Below, piece by piece: positions 24,218 through 32,924 of a stretch of DNA of 64,000 nt. The DNA comes from Streptomyces griseicoloratus (lineage in GTDB: Bacteria; Actinomycetota; Actinomycetes; Streptomycetales; Streptomycetaceae). Under the pieces are notes generated by a model that searched no databases, was not told the origin of the DNA, and worked only from the letters and a program-made list of their open reading frames with translations. Numbering within the stretch: position 1 is the first letter of the stretch; each line of letters starts with the position of its first letter. The position numbers were made by a program, and so were the translations under genes. The stretch covers positions 1 to 64,000 of the forward strand of contig NZ_JACVQF010000235.1 of assembly GCF_014534645.1 (NCBI RefSeq), in the 5' to 3' direction.

Positions 24218-27022
24218 GTGGGCGAGCACACAGGCGACCTCGGTGCGGTCACGGGACCGGAGCCGGACCCGGGTGAGCCGTTCGTGGGACGGGACGCGGA
24301 GCTGGGACGCCTTTTCCGTGCGGTGGAGCCGGCGTCGGCCGACCCGGTGATGATGCTCGTCGGTGCCATGGGCATGGGGAAGAGCGTCCTGCTGGACCGT
24401 GCGGTGCGCCGGGCCGAGGCGAACGGCGCTCGCGTACTGCGTGCCGAAGGCAGCGAGTCGGAGGCGAACCTGACGTTCTCCGCCCTGCACCAGTTGCTGC
24501 GGCCGCTGCCGGCGGAGGTGGTGGACGGACTGCCGGAGGGGCAGCGCACCGCGATACGGGACGCCTTCGGCACGGGCCCGGCCACGCACCGGCGTACGAG
24601 CGCACCGGATCAGCTGTTGATCGGGGTCGCCGTGCTGAGCCTGCTCTCAGCCCTGGGCGACCGACAGCCCGTCCTCATGGTGCTCGACGATGCGCAGTGG
24701 TTCGACCGTGCTTCCCTGGACGCACTGCTCTTCGTCGCCAGGCGCCTGGAGGGTGAACGGGTCACGATGCTGATCGCGGCCCGTGACGGCGACCACCTCG
24801 CGCGATTCGACCGGCACATGCCCACGCTCGTCCTCGAACCGCTCGACGACGCTGCGGCGAACCGGTTGCTGGACCGGCAACCGAAGAGTCCCACCGGCCG
24901 TACCAGGGCGCGCATCCTCGACCAGGCGGGCGGCAACCCCCTGGCGCTGGTGGAACTCGCGAGGGCGGCCACCGCCCGGGACGCGGCGACCGGGCTGCCG
25001 TCCGCGGGGCCGCTCCCCCTCACCGATCACCTGGAGCGGATCTTCGCCGCTCGCCTCGACGGTCTTCCCGCCGGCACGACGCGGGCCCTGCTGCTCCTGG
25101 CCGCCATGGACAGTGTCGACTCCCCGGTCGCCGTCACGGCCGGGCTGCCGGACGCCGAGGGCGACGCCTGGCTGCCGGCCGAGCGGGCCGGGCTGGTCCG
25201 GCGAACCGGCCGGGACGTCCGGTTCCGCCACCCGCTGGTCCGGTCCGCCGTGTATCACGCCGCGTCCGCGGGCGCCCGGCGCGAGGCCCACCTCACGCTC
25301 GCCGAGCTGCTGCGGGACGAACCGGACCGGCGTGCCTGGCATCTTGCCGCCGCCTGCCCGGGCCCGGACGCGGCTGTGTCGGCGGAGCTCGAACGGACCG
25401 CCGACCGGGCCCGCCGCCGCGGCGGCCACGCGGCGGCGGCCAAGGCCCTCCAGCGTGCGGCGGAACTCGCGCCGCGGCGGGAGGACAGTGCCCGGCTGCT
25501 GGTCCGAGCGGCTTCAGCGGCCGTGTTCACCGGTGACCTCGCCTGGGTCGAGGAACTGACCGCTGCGGCCCGCGCGCGCACGGACGACCCGTCGCTGCTG
25601 GCTTCCGCCGCCGTGCAGGCGGGTCGGCTGGCGGTCCTGACCCTGCGCCACACCACGGTCTTCTCCTGGCTGACCGACGCCGCCGAGGCATGGGCGGACT
25701 CCGAGCCCGCCGCCGCGCTGGAACTCTTGGGCGACGCCGCCGTGGCCCGCTTCTACTCAGGGGAGGACGCCCAGCGCCGCCGCATCCAGGACATCCTGGG
25801 GCGCCTTCCCGAGGACGCGTCATCCGCGGGCCTGCGTACTTGGGTGAGGGCCGTGTCGGACCCCTTCGGCGACAGGGACGAATTCGTCTCCCTGCTCCCG
25901 CGGCTGGCCGCCGAGGCGGAAGCCCGGCCGGAACGGCTGACCACCGTCGGAATCATGGCGTGGTTGCTGGACGAGACCCCGCAGGCCGTCCGCGCCTTCG
26001 ACAGGGCCTTCGACCGCTGGGAGTTGCAGGGAGCGCTGCCGGAGGGCCTGGGCGGCGCGGTCGCCTGGGCCTATGCGGAGCGAGGACGGTGGGACCAGGC
26101 CCGGGAGGCCTGTGCCCGCATCACCGCGGTCGGCCGGGCGGCCGGCCTCGGCCACGCCGCGGCCTGTGCGGCCACCGTGGAGGCCACCGTGCTGGCCTAC
26201 CAGGGGGACGCGCCGGCAGCTCGCGCCCGGGCCGATGAGGCGCTCGCCCTGATCGATCCGCTGGAAAGCCGCTCGGTCGCGGTCTATGCGCGACGCGCGC
26301 TCGGCGCCGCGGCGGCCGCGGAAGGCGCCTACGAGACCGCCTACGACCAACTCCGCTTGGCCTTCACGGCAGATGGCGCGCCCGTGCATTACCACGCCTC
26401 CTTCCCGCTCCTCGCGGATCTGGCCGCCGCCGCCGTGCGGTGCGGCCGCCGCGAGGACGCGGCCGGGACCGTCGAGCATTGCGCACGCGCCCTCGGGGAC
26501 ACGGCCTCACCCCGCCTGCGCGCGCTGGTCAGCCGGGCCCGCGGCCTGCTGGCACACCCCGAGGACGCCGAGCCGTACTTCCGGTCCGCCCTGGCCGACC
26601 CGGTGCTCGAGCACTGGCCCTTCGAACGCGCCCAGACCCTGCTCGACCTCGCCGAGTGGCTGCGGCGCCGTCGGCGCATCGCGGAGGCGCGGGCGCCGCT
26701 CACCGACGCTCTGGAGACCTTCCGCCGCCTGGGCGCCCGCCCGTGGATCGAGCGCGCGCGGGCCGAATCGCGCGCCGCCGGCCTCGACGTCACGGACACG
26801 CCCCCCGACGCGCTCGCGGCGCTCTCCCCGCAACAGCAGCAGATCATCAGGCTCGCCGCCCGCGGACTGACCAACCGCGAGATCGGCGAGAGGCTCTTCC
26901 TCTCCCCGCGCACGGTCGGCTCGCACCTCTACCGCAGCTTCCCCAAGCTGGGCGTCACCGCCCGCTCCCAGCTGCGCGACCTCATCGACGGCGCCCTCGC
27001 GTCGGCCGGCCACCGGGAATGA
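24218..27022 (+). CDS. LuxR family regulator, LAL type (AAA ATPase + HTH)
   Basis: A 934-residue large ATP-binding LuxR regulator. The N-terminal ATPase has Walker A VGAMGMGKSVLLD (about residues 48-60) and Walker B VLMVLDDAQWFD. A long middle section of Ala/Arg-rich helices (TPR-like) follows. The C-terminal HTH is LSPQQQQIIRLAARGLTNRE...RLFLSPRTVGSHLYRSFPKLGV at about 868-915. LAL proteins are usually pathway activators in actinomycetes. GTG start with GGAGG four bases upstream. It is divergent from the MBL-fold/carboxylesterase operon with a 176-bp shared region, making those genes its likely targets. Its 3' end overlaps the frame of the convergent broken MFS gene by about 40 bases. Confidence 0.93.
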   Translation: MGEHTGDLGAVTGPEPDPGEPFVGRDAELGRLFRAVEPASADPVMMLVGAMGMGKSVLLDRAVRRAEANGARVLRAEGSESEANLTFSALHQLLRPLPAEVVDGLPEGQRTAIRDAFGTGPATHRRTSAPDQLLIGVAVLSLLSALGDRQPVLMVLDDAQWFDRASLDALLFVARRLEGERVTMLIAARDGDHLARFDRHMPTLVLEPLDDAAANRLLDRQPKSPTGRTRARILDQAGGNPLALVELARAATARDAATGLPSAGPLPLTDHLERIFAARLDGLPAGTTRALLLLAAMDSVDSPVAVTAGLPDAEGDAWLPAERAGLVRRTGRDVRFRHPLVRSAVYHAASAGARREAHLTLAELLRDEPDRRAWHLAAACPGPDAAVSAELERTADRARRRGGHAAAAKALQRAAELAPRREDSARLLVRAASAAVFTGDLAWVEELTAAARARTDDPSLLASAAVQAGRLAVLTLRHTTVFSWLTDAAEAWADSEPAAALELLGDAAVARFYSGEDAQRRRIQDILGRLPEDASSAGLRTWVRAVSDPFGDRDEFVSLLPRLAAEAEARPERLTTVGIMAWLLDETPQAVRAFDRAFDRWELQGALPEGLGGAVAWAYAERGRWDQAREACARITAVGRAAGLGHAAACAATVEATVLAYQGDAPAARARADEALALIDPLESRSVAVYARRALGAAAAAEGAYETAYDQLRLAFTADGAPVHYHASFPLLADLAAAAVRCGRREDAAGTVEHCARALGDTASPRLRALVSRARGLLAHPEDAEPYFRSALADPVLEHWPFERAQTLLDLAEWLRRRRRIAEARAPLTDALETFRRLGARPWIERARAESRAAGLDVTDTPPDALAALSPQQQQIIRLAARGLTNREIGERLFLSPRTVGSHLYRSFPKLGVTARSQLRDLIDGALASAGHRE

Positions 27023-28446
27023 GGGCACGCCCGGCCGTGGAAGCGGTCACCTGAGGCACTCCCGCCCGCCATTCCGCCGGGCCGCGTGGCGCCCTCGGCC
27101 GCACTCTCCGCCGCAGCCGCAGGGTGATCAACGCGGTGAGCACGAAGACCGCGGCCTCGTAGGCCATGGCGTGGCCGAACGCCGCGTTCGCACCGCCGGC
27201 CGGAGAGAAGTAGGCCAGCCCGGCCACCGTCACCCCGATCGAGCCGCCGAGTTGCTGGGCCGTGGGCAGCAGCCCGGACACCGAGCTCGCCGCGGCGCCC
27301 CGCACACCCGCCAGAACCAGGGCGAACACCGCGGCTGTGAACAGGCCGAACGCCGCGCCCCCGGCCGCCAGTACCACCAGGGCCGCCCGGCGTCCGGGGC
27401 CGGTGCCGATGAGCGGCGCGAGGGCCGGGGCCGTACCCGCCAGGACGAGCGCCGCGGCCGTCAGCGCGGCCGGGCCCAGGCGGCGGGAGAGAGCCGGGGC
27501 GGCACGGCTGCCCAGGACGGCCGCCGCGGCGAACGGCGCCGACATCAGCGCGGCGGACAGCGCCGGATACCCGAGGGCGGACTGCAGGTGCAGGAACAGC
27601 AGATACGTGAACGACGGCACACCGGCGTTGAAGACGAACACCAGCAGGACGCCCCGCCGCGCGGCCCGGTCCCGCAGGACCGACGGGTGGATCAGGGGGG
27701 TCCGGCCGGTGCCGGAGGGTGCGGGCGAAGCAGGCGAGGGCCGCCGCGGCCCCGGCGAAGGAGGTCCATGTCCACCAGGGCCAGCCGGCCTGCCGGCCCA
27801 GCGCGCACGGCAGGACCAGGGCGCCGAAGCCGGTGGCGGCCAGCACCGCGCCGGCCCAGTCCACGCGTTGCCCGTCCGTACCGCGCGTCCGGGGCAGCAG
27901 GCCCGCCCCCGCCGGCGAGACGAGTGCCACCGGCACCGTGACCAGGAAGACCGCCCGCCAGCCGAGGCCGAAGAGGCCGGCGCCGACGAGCAGTCCGCCG
28001 AGGAGCGGCCCGGCCAGTGAGGCCACGCCCATGGTGGCGCCGTACAGGGCGAGGGCGCGTGGGCGGCGCTTTGGGGGAACACCGGTGCGGATGAGCGAGA
28101 GCACCTGCGGGGCGACCAGGCCGCTGCCCGCGCCCTGCACCAGCCGGGCCGCGATCAGCCAGCTGGCGCCGGGCGCGGCGGCGCAGGCCACCGAGCCGGC
28201 CGTGAACACGGCGGTGCCCAGGGCGAACAGCCGCCCGTAGCCGTAGCGGTCGCCCAGCCGTGCGGCGGCGACGAGCACGCACCCGTAGGCCAGGGTGTAC
28301 CCGGCCAGGACGAGCTGCACCGCGCCGGGGCCCGCGCCCAGGCCGGACTGGATGGCCGGAGCGGCGATCTGCGCGATCGTGACGTTGAGCAGCTGCACGA
28401 AGGTCGCACTCAGCACCACCGGCAGCAGGAACCGGCTGCCGTTCAC
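26982..28446 (-). pseudogene. DHA2-type MFS transporter, broken by a frameshift
   Basis: Two minus-strand frames together make one MFS drug transporter. From the GTG at 28446 one frame gives the N-terminal half (FLLPVVLSATFVQLLNVTIA, ARLGDRYGYGRLFALG, RLVQGAGSGLVAPQVL) up to TLRHRPDPP. The protein then continues in the next frame with LIHPSVLRDRAARRGVLLVF and the remaining helices. The switch falls on a run of six G at 27695-27700 (C6 on the coding strand); one C fewer would restore a single frame of about 487 residues. It may be a true pseudogene, a slippage site or a sequencing error. The start overlaps the upstream hydrolase stop (GTGA), so it was the second gene of that operon. Confidence 0.78.
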
Positions 28447-29324
28447 CGGACCAGGGCCTCGGCGAGTTCCTGCGGCCGGGCGGCGAACGGGCTGTGGCTG
28501 CCCGGCAGGGTGTGGACGGTGAACGGCTCGCCGGGCATGGCCCGGTCGGCCTCCGCGATCATCAGATCCTGTGCGGCCGTCGGCAGTGCCCGGTCCTGCG
28601 CGCAGCGCAGGAAGGTGCGCGGGATACGGCCCCACCGCGCCGCGGTCAGGGTGACCGGGGTCGCCGGGACGGACAGCGGCAGGTCCGGGCTGAGCGCGGA
28701 GCGCCAGCGGTCGAAGCGGTCGGCGGGTGTGTCGTGGTAGTGGGCCTGCCGCAGCTCCTCGACGTAGGCGGGGTCCGCCGAGAGCGGGTCGATCCGTACG
28801 GCGCCCAGCGCCTGCGGGTCACCGAGGTTCAGGCTCTGCCCGCGTGCGGTGGCGTTCTCGGGAGCGCCGAGGTAGTCGAAGAACCGGGGGCGGCCGGCCG
28901 GGACGAACGCGGAGAGGTAGACCATGCGGTCGACCAGCTCGGGCGCGCGCTCGGCGGCCAGCGACGCGGGACCGCCGCCCGCGCTGTGGGCGACGAGCAC
29001 CACGCGGCCGTAGCGTCGGACCCGGCGCAACGTGTCCAGGACGGCATCGGCGCAGTCGTCCATCGTCACATCGGCGAGCTGTGACCTCTCGGTCAGCAAG
29101 CCGGGCCGGCCGGGCAGCAGGTACCCACTGGGCAGGGGCGCGCCGAAGCCGTGCCCGGGCAGGTCGACGGCCACGCTGGCGGCGCCGAGACCGGCGAGTG
29201 CGCGCTGCGTCGCCGCCCACTGCCACGAGCCGTGCCAGGCGCCGTGGACGAGGACGAAGACGGTGTTGCCGGCGTCGGCGCCGTTGACGGTGCCGTTCAC
29301 ATCGGTGTTCGCAGAGGCTGTCAT
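28443..29324 (-). CDS. Alpha/beta fold hydrolase
   Basis: A 293-residue alpha/beta hydrolase of the esterase/hydroxynitrile-lyase-like group. It has the N-terminal oxyanion motif LVHGAWHGSWQW, the nucleophile elbow VLVAHSAGGGP and the C-terminal catalytic His in LPGSHSPFAARP. It may hydrolyse an ester or cleave a small molecule, substrate unknown. I chose the ATG at 29324 (MTASANTDV) with GGGAG upstream; an ATG three codons earlier is possible. It is transcribed away from the LysR regulator and its stop overlaps the start of the frameshifted MFS gene, giving a classic LysR-controlled enzyme plus efflux pair. Confidence 0.88.
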   Translation of the reverse strand: MTASANTDVNGTVNGADAGNTVFVLVHGAWHGSWQWAATQRALAGLGAASVAVDLPGHGFGAPLPSGYLLPGRPGLLTERSQLADVTMDDCADAVLDTLRRVRRYGRVVLVAHSAGGGPASLAAERAPELVDRMVYLSAFVPAGRPRFFDYLGAPENATARGQSLNLGDPQALGAVRIDPLSADPAYVEELRQAHYHDTPADRFDRWRSALSPDLPLSVPATPVTLTAARWGRIPRTFLRCAQDRALPTAAQDLMIAEADRAMPGEPFTVHTLPGSHSPFAARPQELAEALVR

Positions 29325-29387
29325 GGCTCCCATCCCAGTCGGCGACGACGGAGCCATCCAGGAGAAGATATGACATGCTGGGCGGCG

Positions 29388-29402
29388 ATACTTTCCCTGT
29401 AT
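29388..29402. promoter_or_regulatory. LysR-type binding box (T-N11-A)
   Basis: ATAC-N7-GTAT in the short gap between the divergent hydrolase and lysR genes fits the LysR T-N11-A rule with inverted-repeat arms. It lies 12 bases before the lysR ATG, so binding would also affect lysR itself. Seen in sequence; the role is inferred from position. Confidence 0.55.
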
Positions 29403-29414
29403 GAAGGGCTGGTC

Positions 29415-30377
29415 ATGGAGGCGCGGCATCTGCGGTACGCGCTCGCCCTCGCCGAGCACGGGCACTTCGGCCGGGCCGCCCGCGCGCTGGGCATCGCGCA
29501 GCCGCCGCTGTCCAAGCAGATCGCCGACCTGGAGCGCGAGATCGGCACCCGGCTGTTCGACCGCACGCGCCAGGGCGTGTTCCCGACCGCCGCGGGCGAG
29601 GCGTTCCTCGCCCGGGCACGGCGGGCGCTGGAGGAGATGACGGCGGCCACGGTGGACGCCGGCCGGGCGGCGCGCGGCGAGACGGGCCGGCTGCGCCTGG
29701 GGTTCGTGGCCTCCGCGTTGCTCGACCCGCTGCCGGACGTCCTGGGCAGGTTCGGCCGAGGGCGGCCCGACGTGCGGCTGGAACTGCACGAGATGGCCTC
29801 CGGCCGCAGCGCCACCGCACTCGTCGCCGGAGAACTGGACGTGGCCGTCACCCTCGGGCCGCCACGGGGTGCGGGGGCAGAGCACCTGGTGTCCGTCCCG
29901 ATCGGCCACGACCGTCTGATCGCCGTCGTCAGCAGCACGCACCCCTACGCCGGCCAGGTGTCGGTGACACTGGACCAGCTGCGGCGGCAGCCGCTGATCG
30001 TGGCCGCAGGGGAGGACGAGCCCGCGGTCACCGCCAAGCTGCGCACCCTGCTGGGCGAGGACGCCGCCGCGCTGGACGGTGCGACCGTCGCCAGGGACGT
30101 GCACACGATCATCGGCCTGGCCGCCTGCGGCGTCGGCGTGGGCCTCGGGCCCTCCCGCATGCTGTCGGCCCCGCGCCCGGGCATCCGGTTCTGCGAAGTG
30201 ACCCCGCGCACGGCACTGCCCGACCTGATCCTGTCCTTCAACGCCCAGGACCGCTCCCCGGCGCTGGACGCCTTCCTCGACACCGTCCGCAGGAACTGCC
30301 CCGACGTCGGGGCCGCGCTCGACCGCCGGCTGGACCACGCATGGGGACCGGATCCCGTTCTGCCGGCCGCCCCTTGA
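29415..30377 (+). CDS. LysR family transcriptional regulator
   Basis: A 320-residue LysR-type regulator. The N-terminal winged helix is LRYALALAEHGHFGRAARAL followed by GIAQPPLSKQIADLEREIG (residues ~5-45). The effector domain begins at GRLRLGFVASALLDPLPDVL and keeps the ACGVGVGLGPS late motif. GAAGGG lies six bases before the ATG. It is divergent from the hydrolase-MFS operon with a T-N11-A box between, so it probably activates that operon when a small-molecule ligand, perhaps the hydrolase substrate, is present. Confidence 0.93.
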   Translation: MEARHLRYALALAEHGHFGRAARALGIAQPPLSKQIADLEREIGTRLFDRTRQGVFPTAAGEAFLARARRALEEMTAATVDAGRAARGETGRLRLGFVASALLDPLPDVLGRFGRGRPDVRLELHEMASGRSATALVAGELDVAVTLGPPRGAGAEHLVSVPIGHDRLIAVVSSTHPYAGQVSVTLDQLRRQPLIVAAGEDEPAVTAKLRTLLGEDAAALDGATVARDVHTIIGLAACGVGVGLGPSRMLSAPRPGIRFCEVTPRTALPDLILSFNAQDRSPALDAFLDTVRRNCPDVGAALDRRLDHAWGPDPVLPAAP

Positions 30378-30402
30378 GGGCTCGGCCGCGGACCGCCCGG
30401 AC

Positions 30403-31395
30403 TCATGCAGGCCCGCAGCCGCTTCCGGGACCGGCGTCCTCGGTTGCGCGCCGGGCCGGCCCCGGGCTGCGGACGGCCGACACCAGACGCAGGATCGCCT
30501 GCGCCGTGGCCTGCGGCGCCTCCCGGGGCGGGAAGTGCCCGACACCGGGCATCAGGACCCGCTCGTAGTGCCGGGTGAACAGGTCGTCCTTGCCCTCGGT
30601 GGTCTCGGGGAGGTTGTCGCCGTCGCGCTCACCGTGCAGCACCAGGCACGGGACGCGCACGGGGGACGGGCCGGCGAGCCGGTCCTCGATGTCCTGGTAG
30701 GCGGGATCGCCGGATGCCTCGCCCCACCGGTGCAGATAGGCGTGGACGCTGATCTCGGCCCAGTCGGGGTTGTCCCATGCCGTGGCCGCCTCATCGAAGT
30801 CCGGCTCGGGGAAGTCCCACCCGGGCGACCAGGACTTCCACAGGTAACGGGCGAATCCGCGCCGGTCGCGCTCCAGCGCACGGCGGCCGCGGGCGGTCGC
30901 GACGTACCACTCGTACCAGTAGGCGTGGGCCAGCGGGTAGGGCACGCTGCTGTCGGGTCGGTTGGTCGAGTGTCCCGCCGAGACGGCGATCAGCGCGCGG
31001 ATCCGCTCCGGGAACAGAGCGCCGACGACGTACCCGGCGCGAGCCCCCCAGTCGTGCCCGGCGAGCACCACGTCGTGCAGGTCCAGTGCCTCGATGAAGT
31101 CGCTCAGGTCCTGGCCGAGCGCGCCGATCTGCCCACTGCGCGGCCGGTCGGCCTCCTGGAACCGGGTGTCCCCGAAGCCGCGCAGATACGGCCGGTACAC
31201 ACGGTGCCCCGCCCGGTGCAGATGCGGCAGCACCCCGTCCCAGCAGTGGATGTCGTCCGGCCAGCCGTGCACCGCCACCACCGCCTGTCCGTCTTCCGGG
31301 CCGTCGGCTTCGTAGGCGATCCGCAGGGTGGGTGTCTCGACATGGTTGCGCACTCCGGGCCGGGTGATCCGTCGGGAGCTGCCCAAACGAGCCAT
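30403..31395 (-). CDS. Alpha/beta hydrolase, epoxide hydrolase/haloalkane dehalogenase-like
   Basis: A protein of up to 330 residues in the epoxide-hydrolase branch. The oxyanion motif is VAVHGWPDDIHCW, the nucleophile elbow VVLAGHDWGARAGYV has Asp rather than Ser, and a catalytic His is in LMPGVGHFPPREAP. Asp at the nucleophile position fits epoxide or haloalkane hydrolysis through an ester intermediate. Start uncertain: the ATG at 31395 has GGAGG directly against it, and a GTG at 31353 is an alternative that trims 14 residues. It lies 33 bases after the MerR gene on the same strand, apparently the third gene of a VOC-MerR-hydrolase operon. Confidence 0.87.
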   Translation of the reverse strand: MARLGSSRRITRPGVRNHVETPTLRIAYEADGPEDGQAVVAVHGWPDDIHCWDGVLPHLHRAGHRVYRPYLRGFGDTRFQEADRPRSGQIGALGQDLSDFIEALDLHDVVLAGHDWGARAGYVVGALFPERIRALIAVSAGHSTNRPDSSVPYPLAHAYWYEWYVATARGRRALERDRRGFARYLWKSWSPGWDFPEPDFDEAATAWDNPDWAEISVHAYLHRWGEASGDPAYQDIEDRLAGPSPVRVPCLVLHGERDGDNLPETTEGKDDLFTRHYERVLMPGVGHFPPREAPQATAQAILRLVSAVRSPGPARRATEDAGPGSGCGPA

Positions 31396-31428
31396 CCTCC
31401 GGGAGCGGGCTCACCGCGGCCTCGCGCT

Positions 31429-32232
31429 CTACTGCCAGGTCGCGGTGTCGGGGTCGATGCCGTGGGCGCGGGCGCCGGCGTCGATGATGCGACGGAACCA
31501 CGTGGCAAGGCCGGGGCGGATGCCGTCGTAGTGGGCGGCGAATCCCGGATCGGCCTCGAACTTGCGGCCGAGACAGACCTGCATCTGCCTGGTGAGGGGA
31601 AAGTACGAAGCAAACACTTCGCGGTGCCGCTCGACCAGTCGGTTCGCTTCCGGGCTGCCGGGTGCGACACCGGCGTCCATCGCGTCCCCGAGGGCGCGTT
31701 CGAGGCCGGCCATGGCGTCGGCGACGGCCTGCCATTCCTCCGGACTGCGAGAGGCCGAGCGTTCGGCGTACTGCAGCCATTGCGCCGTGTCTCCGTAGCG
31801 CCGGCGGGCCTGGGCGGGCCAGTCCGGATTCCACCGGGCGCCGAAGACCTCGGCCTGCTGCTCGGCGGTCAGCAGCAGGCCGCGCTCGTGCGCGTCGATC
31901 ATCCGGTCCAGTCCGGCACCGAGCTGCTGGAGGCGTTCGATCCGCTCGGCGACCTGGGCGCGCTGCGCGCGCAGTGCCCCGGGCACGTCCGCGGCCGGGT
32001 CGTCCAGGACGGCCTGAATCCTGTCCAGGCCGAGACCGAGTTCACGGTAGACGACGATGCGGTGCAGGCGTTCCAGATCACCGGCGGTGTAGAGCCGGTA
32101 ACCGGCAGCCGTGCGCAGCGACGGCCGCGCCAGGCCGATCTCGTCCCAGTGGTGCAGCGCGCGGACCGTCACGCCCAGACGCGTCGAGACCTGACCGACG
32201 GTCAGGCCATCGGCGTCAGTGGTATCAGGCAT
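31429..32232 (-). CDS. MerR family regulator with TipAS-like domain
   Basis: A 267-residue regulator. Residues ~8-75 are the MerR winged helix (LTVGQVSTRLGVTVRALHHW, TAAGYRLYTAGDLERLHRIV). A dimerising coiled coil follows at about 80-115, and the C-terminal ~130 residues match the TipAS fold (WPAQARRRYGDTAQWLQYAE, AHYDGIRPGLATWFRRIIDA). TipA-type proteins bind structurally varied antibiotics and activate their own transcript. I chose the ATG at 32232, which overlaps the end of the VOC gene; GAGGAG lies almost against it, so coupling is likely important. Flanked by a VOC protein and an epoxide-hydrolase-like enzyme, it looks like a drug-sensing detoxification operon. Confidence 0.9.
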   Translation of the reverse strand: MPDTTDADGLTVGQVSTRLGVTVRALHHWDEIGLARPSLRTAAGYRLYTAGDLERLHRIVVYRELGLGLDRIQAVLDDPAADVPGALRAQRAQVAERIERLQQLGAGLDRMIDAHERGLLLTAEQQAEVFGARWNPDWPAQARRRYGDTAQWLQYAERSASRSPEEWQAVADAMAGLERALGDAMDAGVAPGSPEANRLVERHREVFASYFPLTRQMQVCLGRKFEADPGFAAHYDGIRPGLATWFRRIIDAGARAHGIDPDTATWQ

Positions 32233-32761
32233 GCTCCTCATTGTCGCCGCGGCCGACGCCCGGTGGGGTGATGCCGATGGCTTCAAGGTTCCGTGCCTCC
32301 TGACTGGCCGGATCGAAGGGCTTCGCCGCGGTGAGAACGATCCGCGCGTTCTCGGGGGTGATCACCGTCAGGTCGCGGGTGTTCCAGGGGGTGTCCCGTG
32401 GACCGTCGACCGAGTCGGGGCGCAATGCGCGACAGGTCTCGGCAAGGGAGTCGACCTGGCTGAGCACGCACGCGAAACTGAAGCCCATCGTCAGCGGCTG
32501 CTCCGGAACGCTCTCCTCCGAGACGAGGAGTACGTCCTGGAACGCCCACCGGCGCAGGTGCACGAGCCTGCCGGGGATGCCGAACAGCTCGAAGAACCCG
32601 AGCCCACGGGTCCAGAAGTCCACCGACGCCGCCAGATCGCTCGTGGGGATCGTCACGAACGCGGGCATTCCGTAGATGCCACGGAACGGCTCCGGCGGAA
32701 CCGCGTCCGGGCCGGGGGCGGGCACGGGACTCATCTCGAACGCGTTGAAGTAGTCGCTCAT
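32225..32761 (-). CDS. VOC (glyoxalase/bleomycin-resistance fold) family protein
   Basis: A 178-residue protein of the vicinal-oxygen-chelate superfamily. The core reads PAFVTIPTSDLAASVDFWTRGLGFFELF, then WAFQDVLLVSEE and DLTVITPENARIVLTAAKP. VOC members act as glyoxalases, dioxygenases or drug-sequestering proteins; the metal ligands are not obvious enough to choose. I prefer the ATG at 32761 because GGAGG is nine bases upstream; a GTG three codons earlier would touch that site. First gene of the operon with the TipA-like regulator and the hydrolase, which suggests a role in antibiotic binding or detoxification. Confidence 0.88.
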   Translation of the reverse strand: MSDYFNAFEMSPVPAPGPDAVPPEPFRGIYGMPAFVTIPTSDLAASVDFWTRGLGFFELFGIPGRLVHLRRWAFQDVLLVSEESVPEQPLTMGFSFACVLSQVDSLAETCRALRPDSVDGPRDTPWNTRDLTVITPENARIVLTAAKPFDPASQEARNLEAIGITPPGVGRGDNEEHA

Positions 32762-32924
32762 GCGTGCCACCCTCCAGCCTCACGCAACGTGAGGGTCAAG
32801 CCGCATCCGCGCCCGCACGGCCCCGCCGGCCGGAGTCGGTCCACGTATCGCGAAGGGGGCAGGGTGGTGCGACGGTGGTGACAGGGGGTTGGAGCAATGG
32901 CCGGGCAGGAAGGCGGTACCGGCC

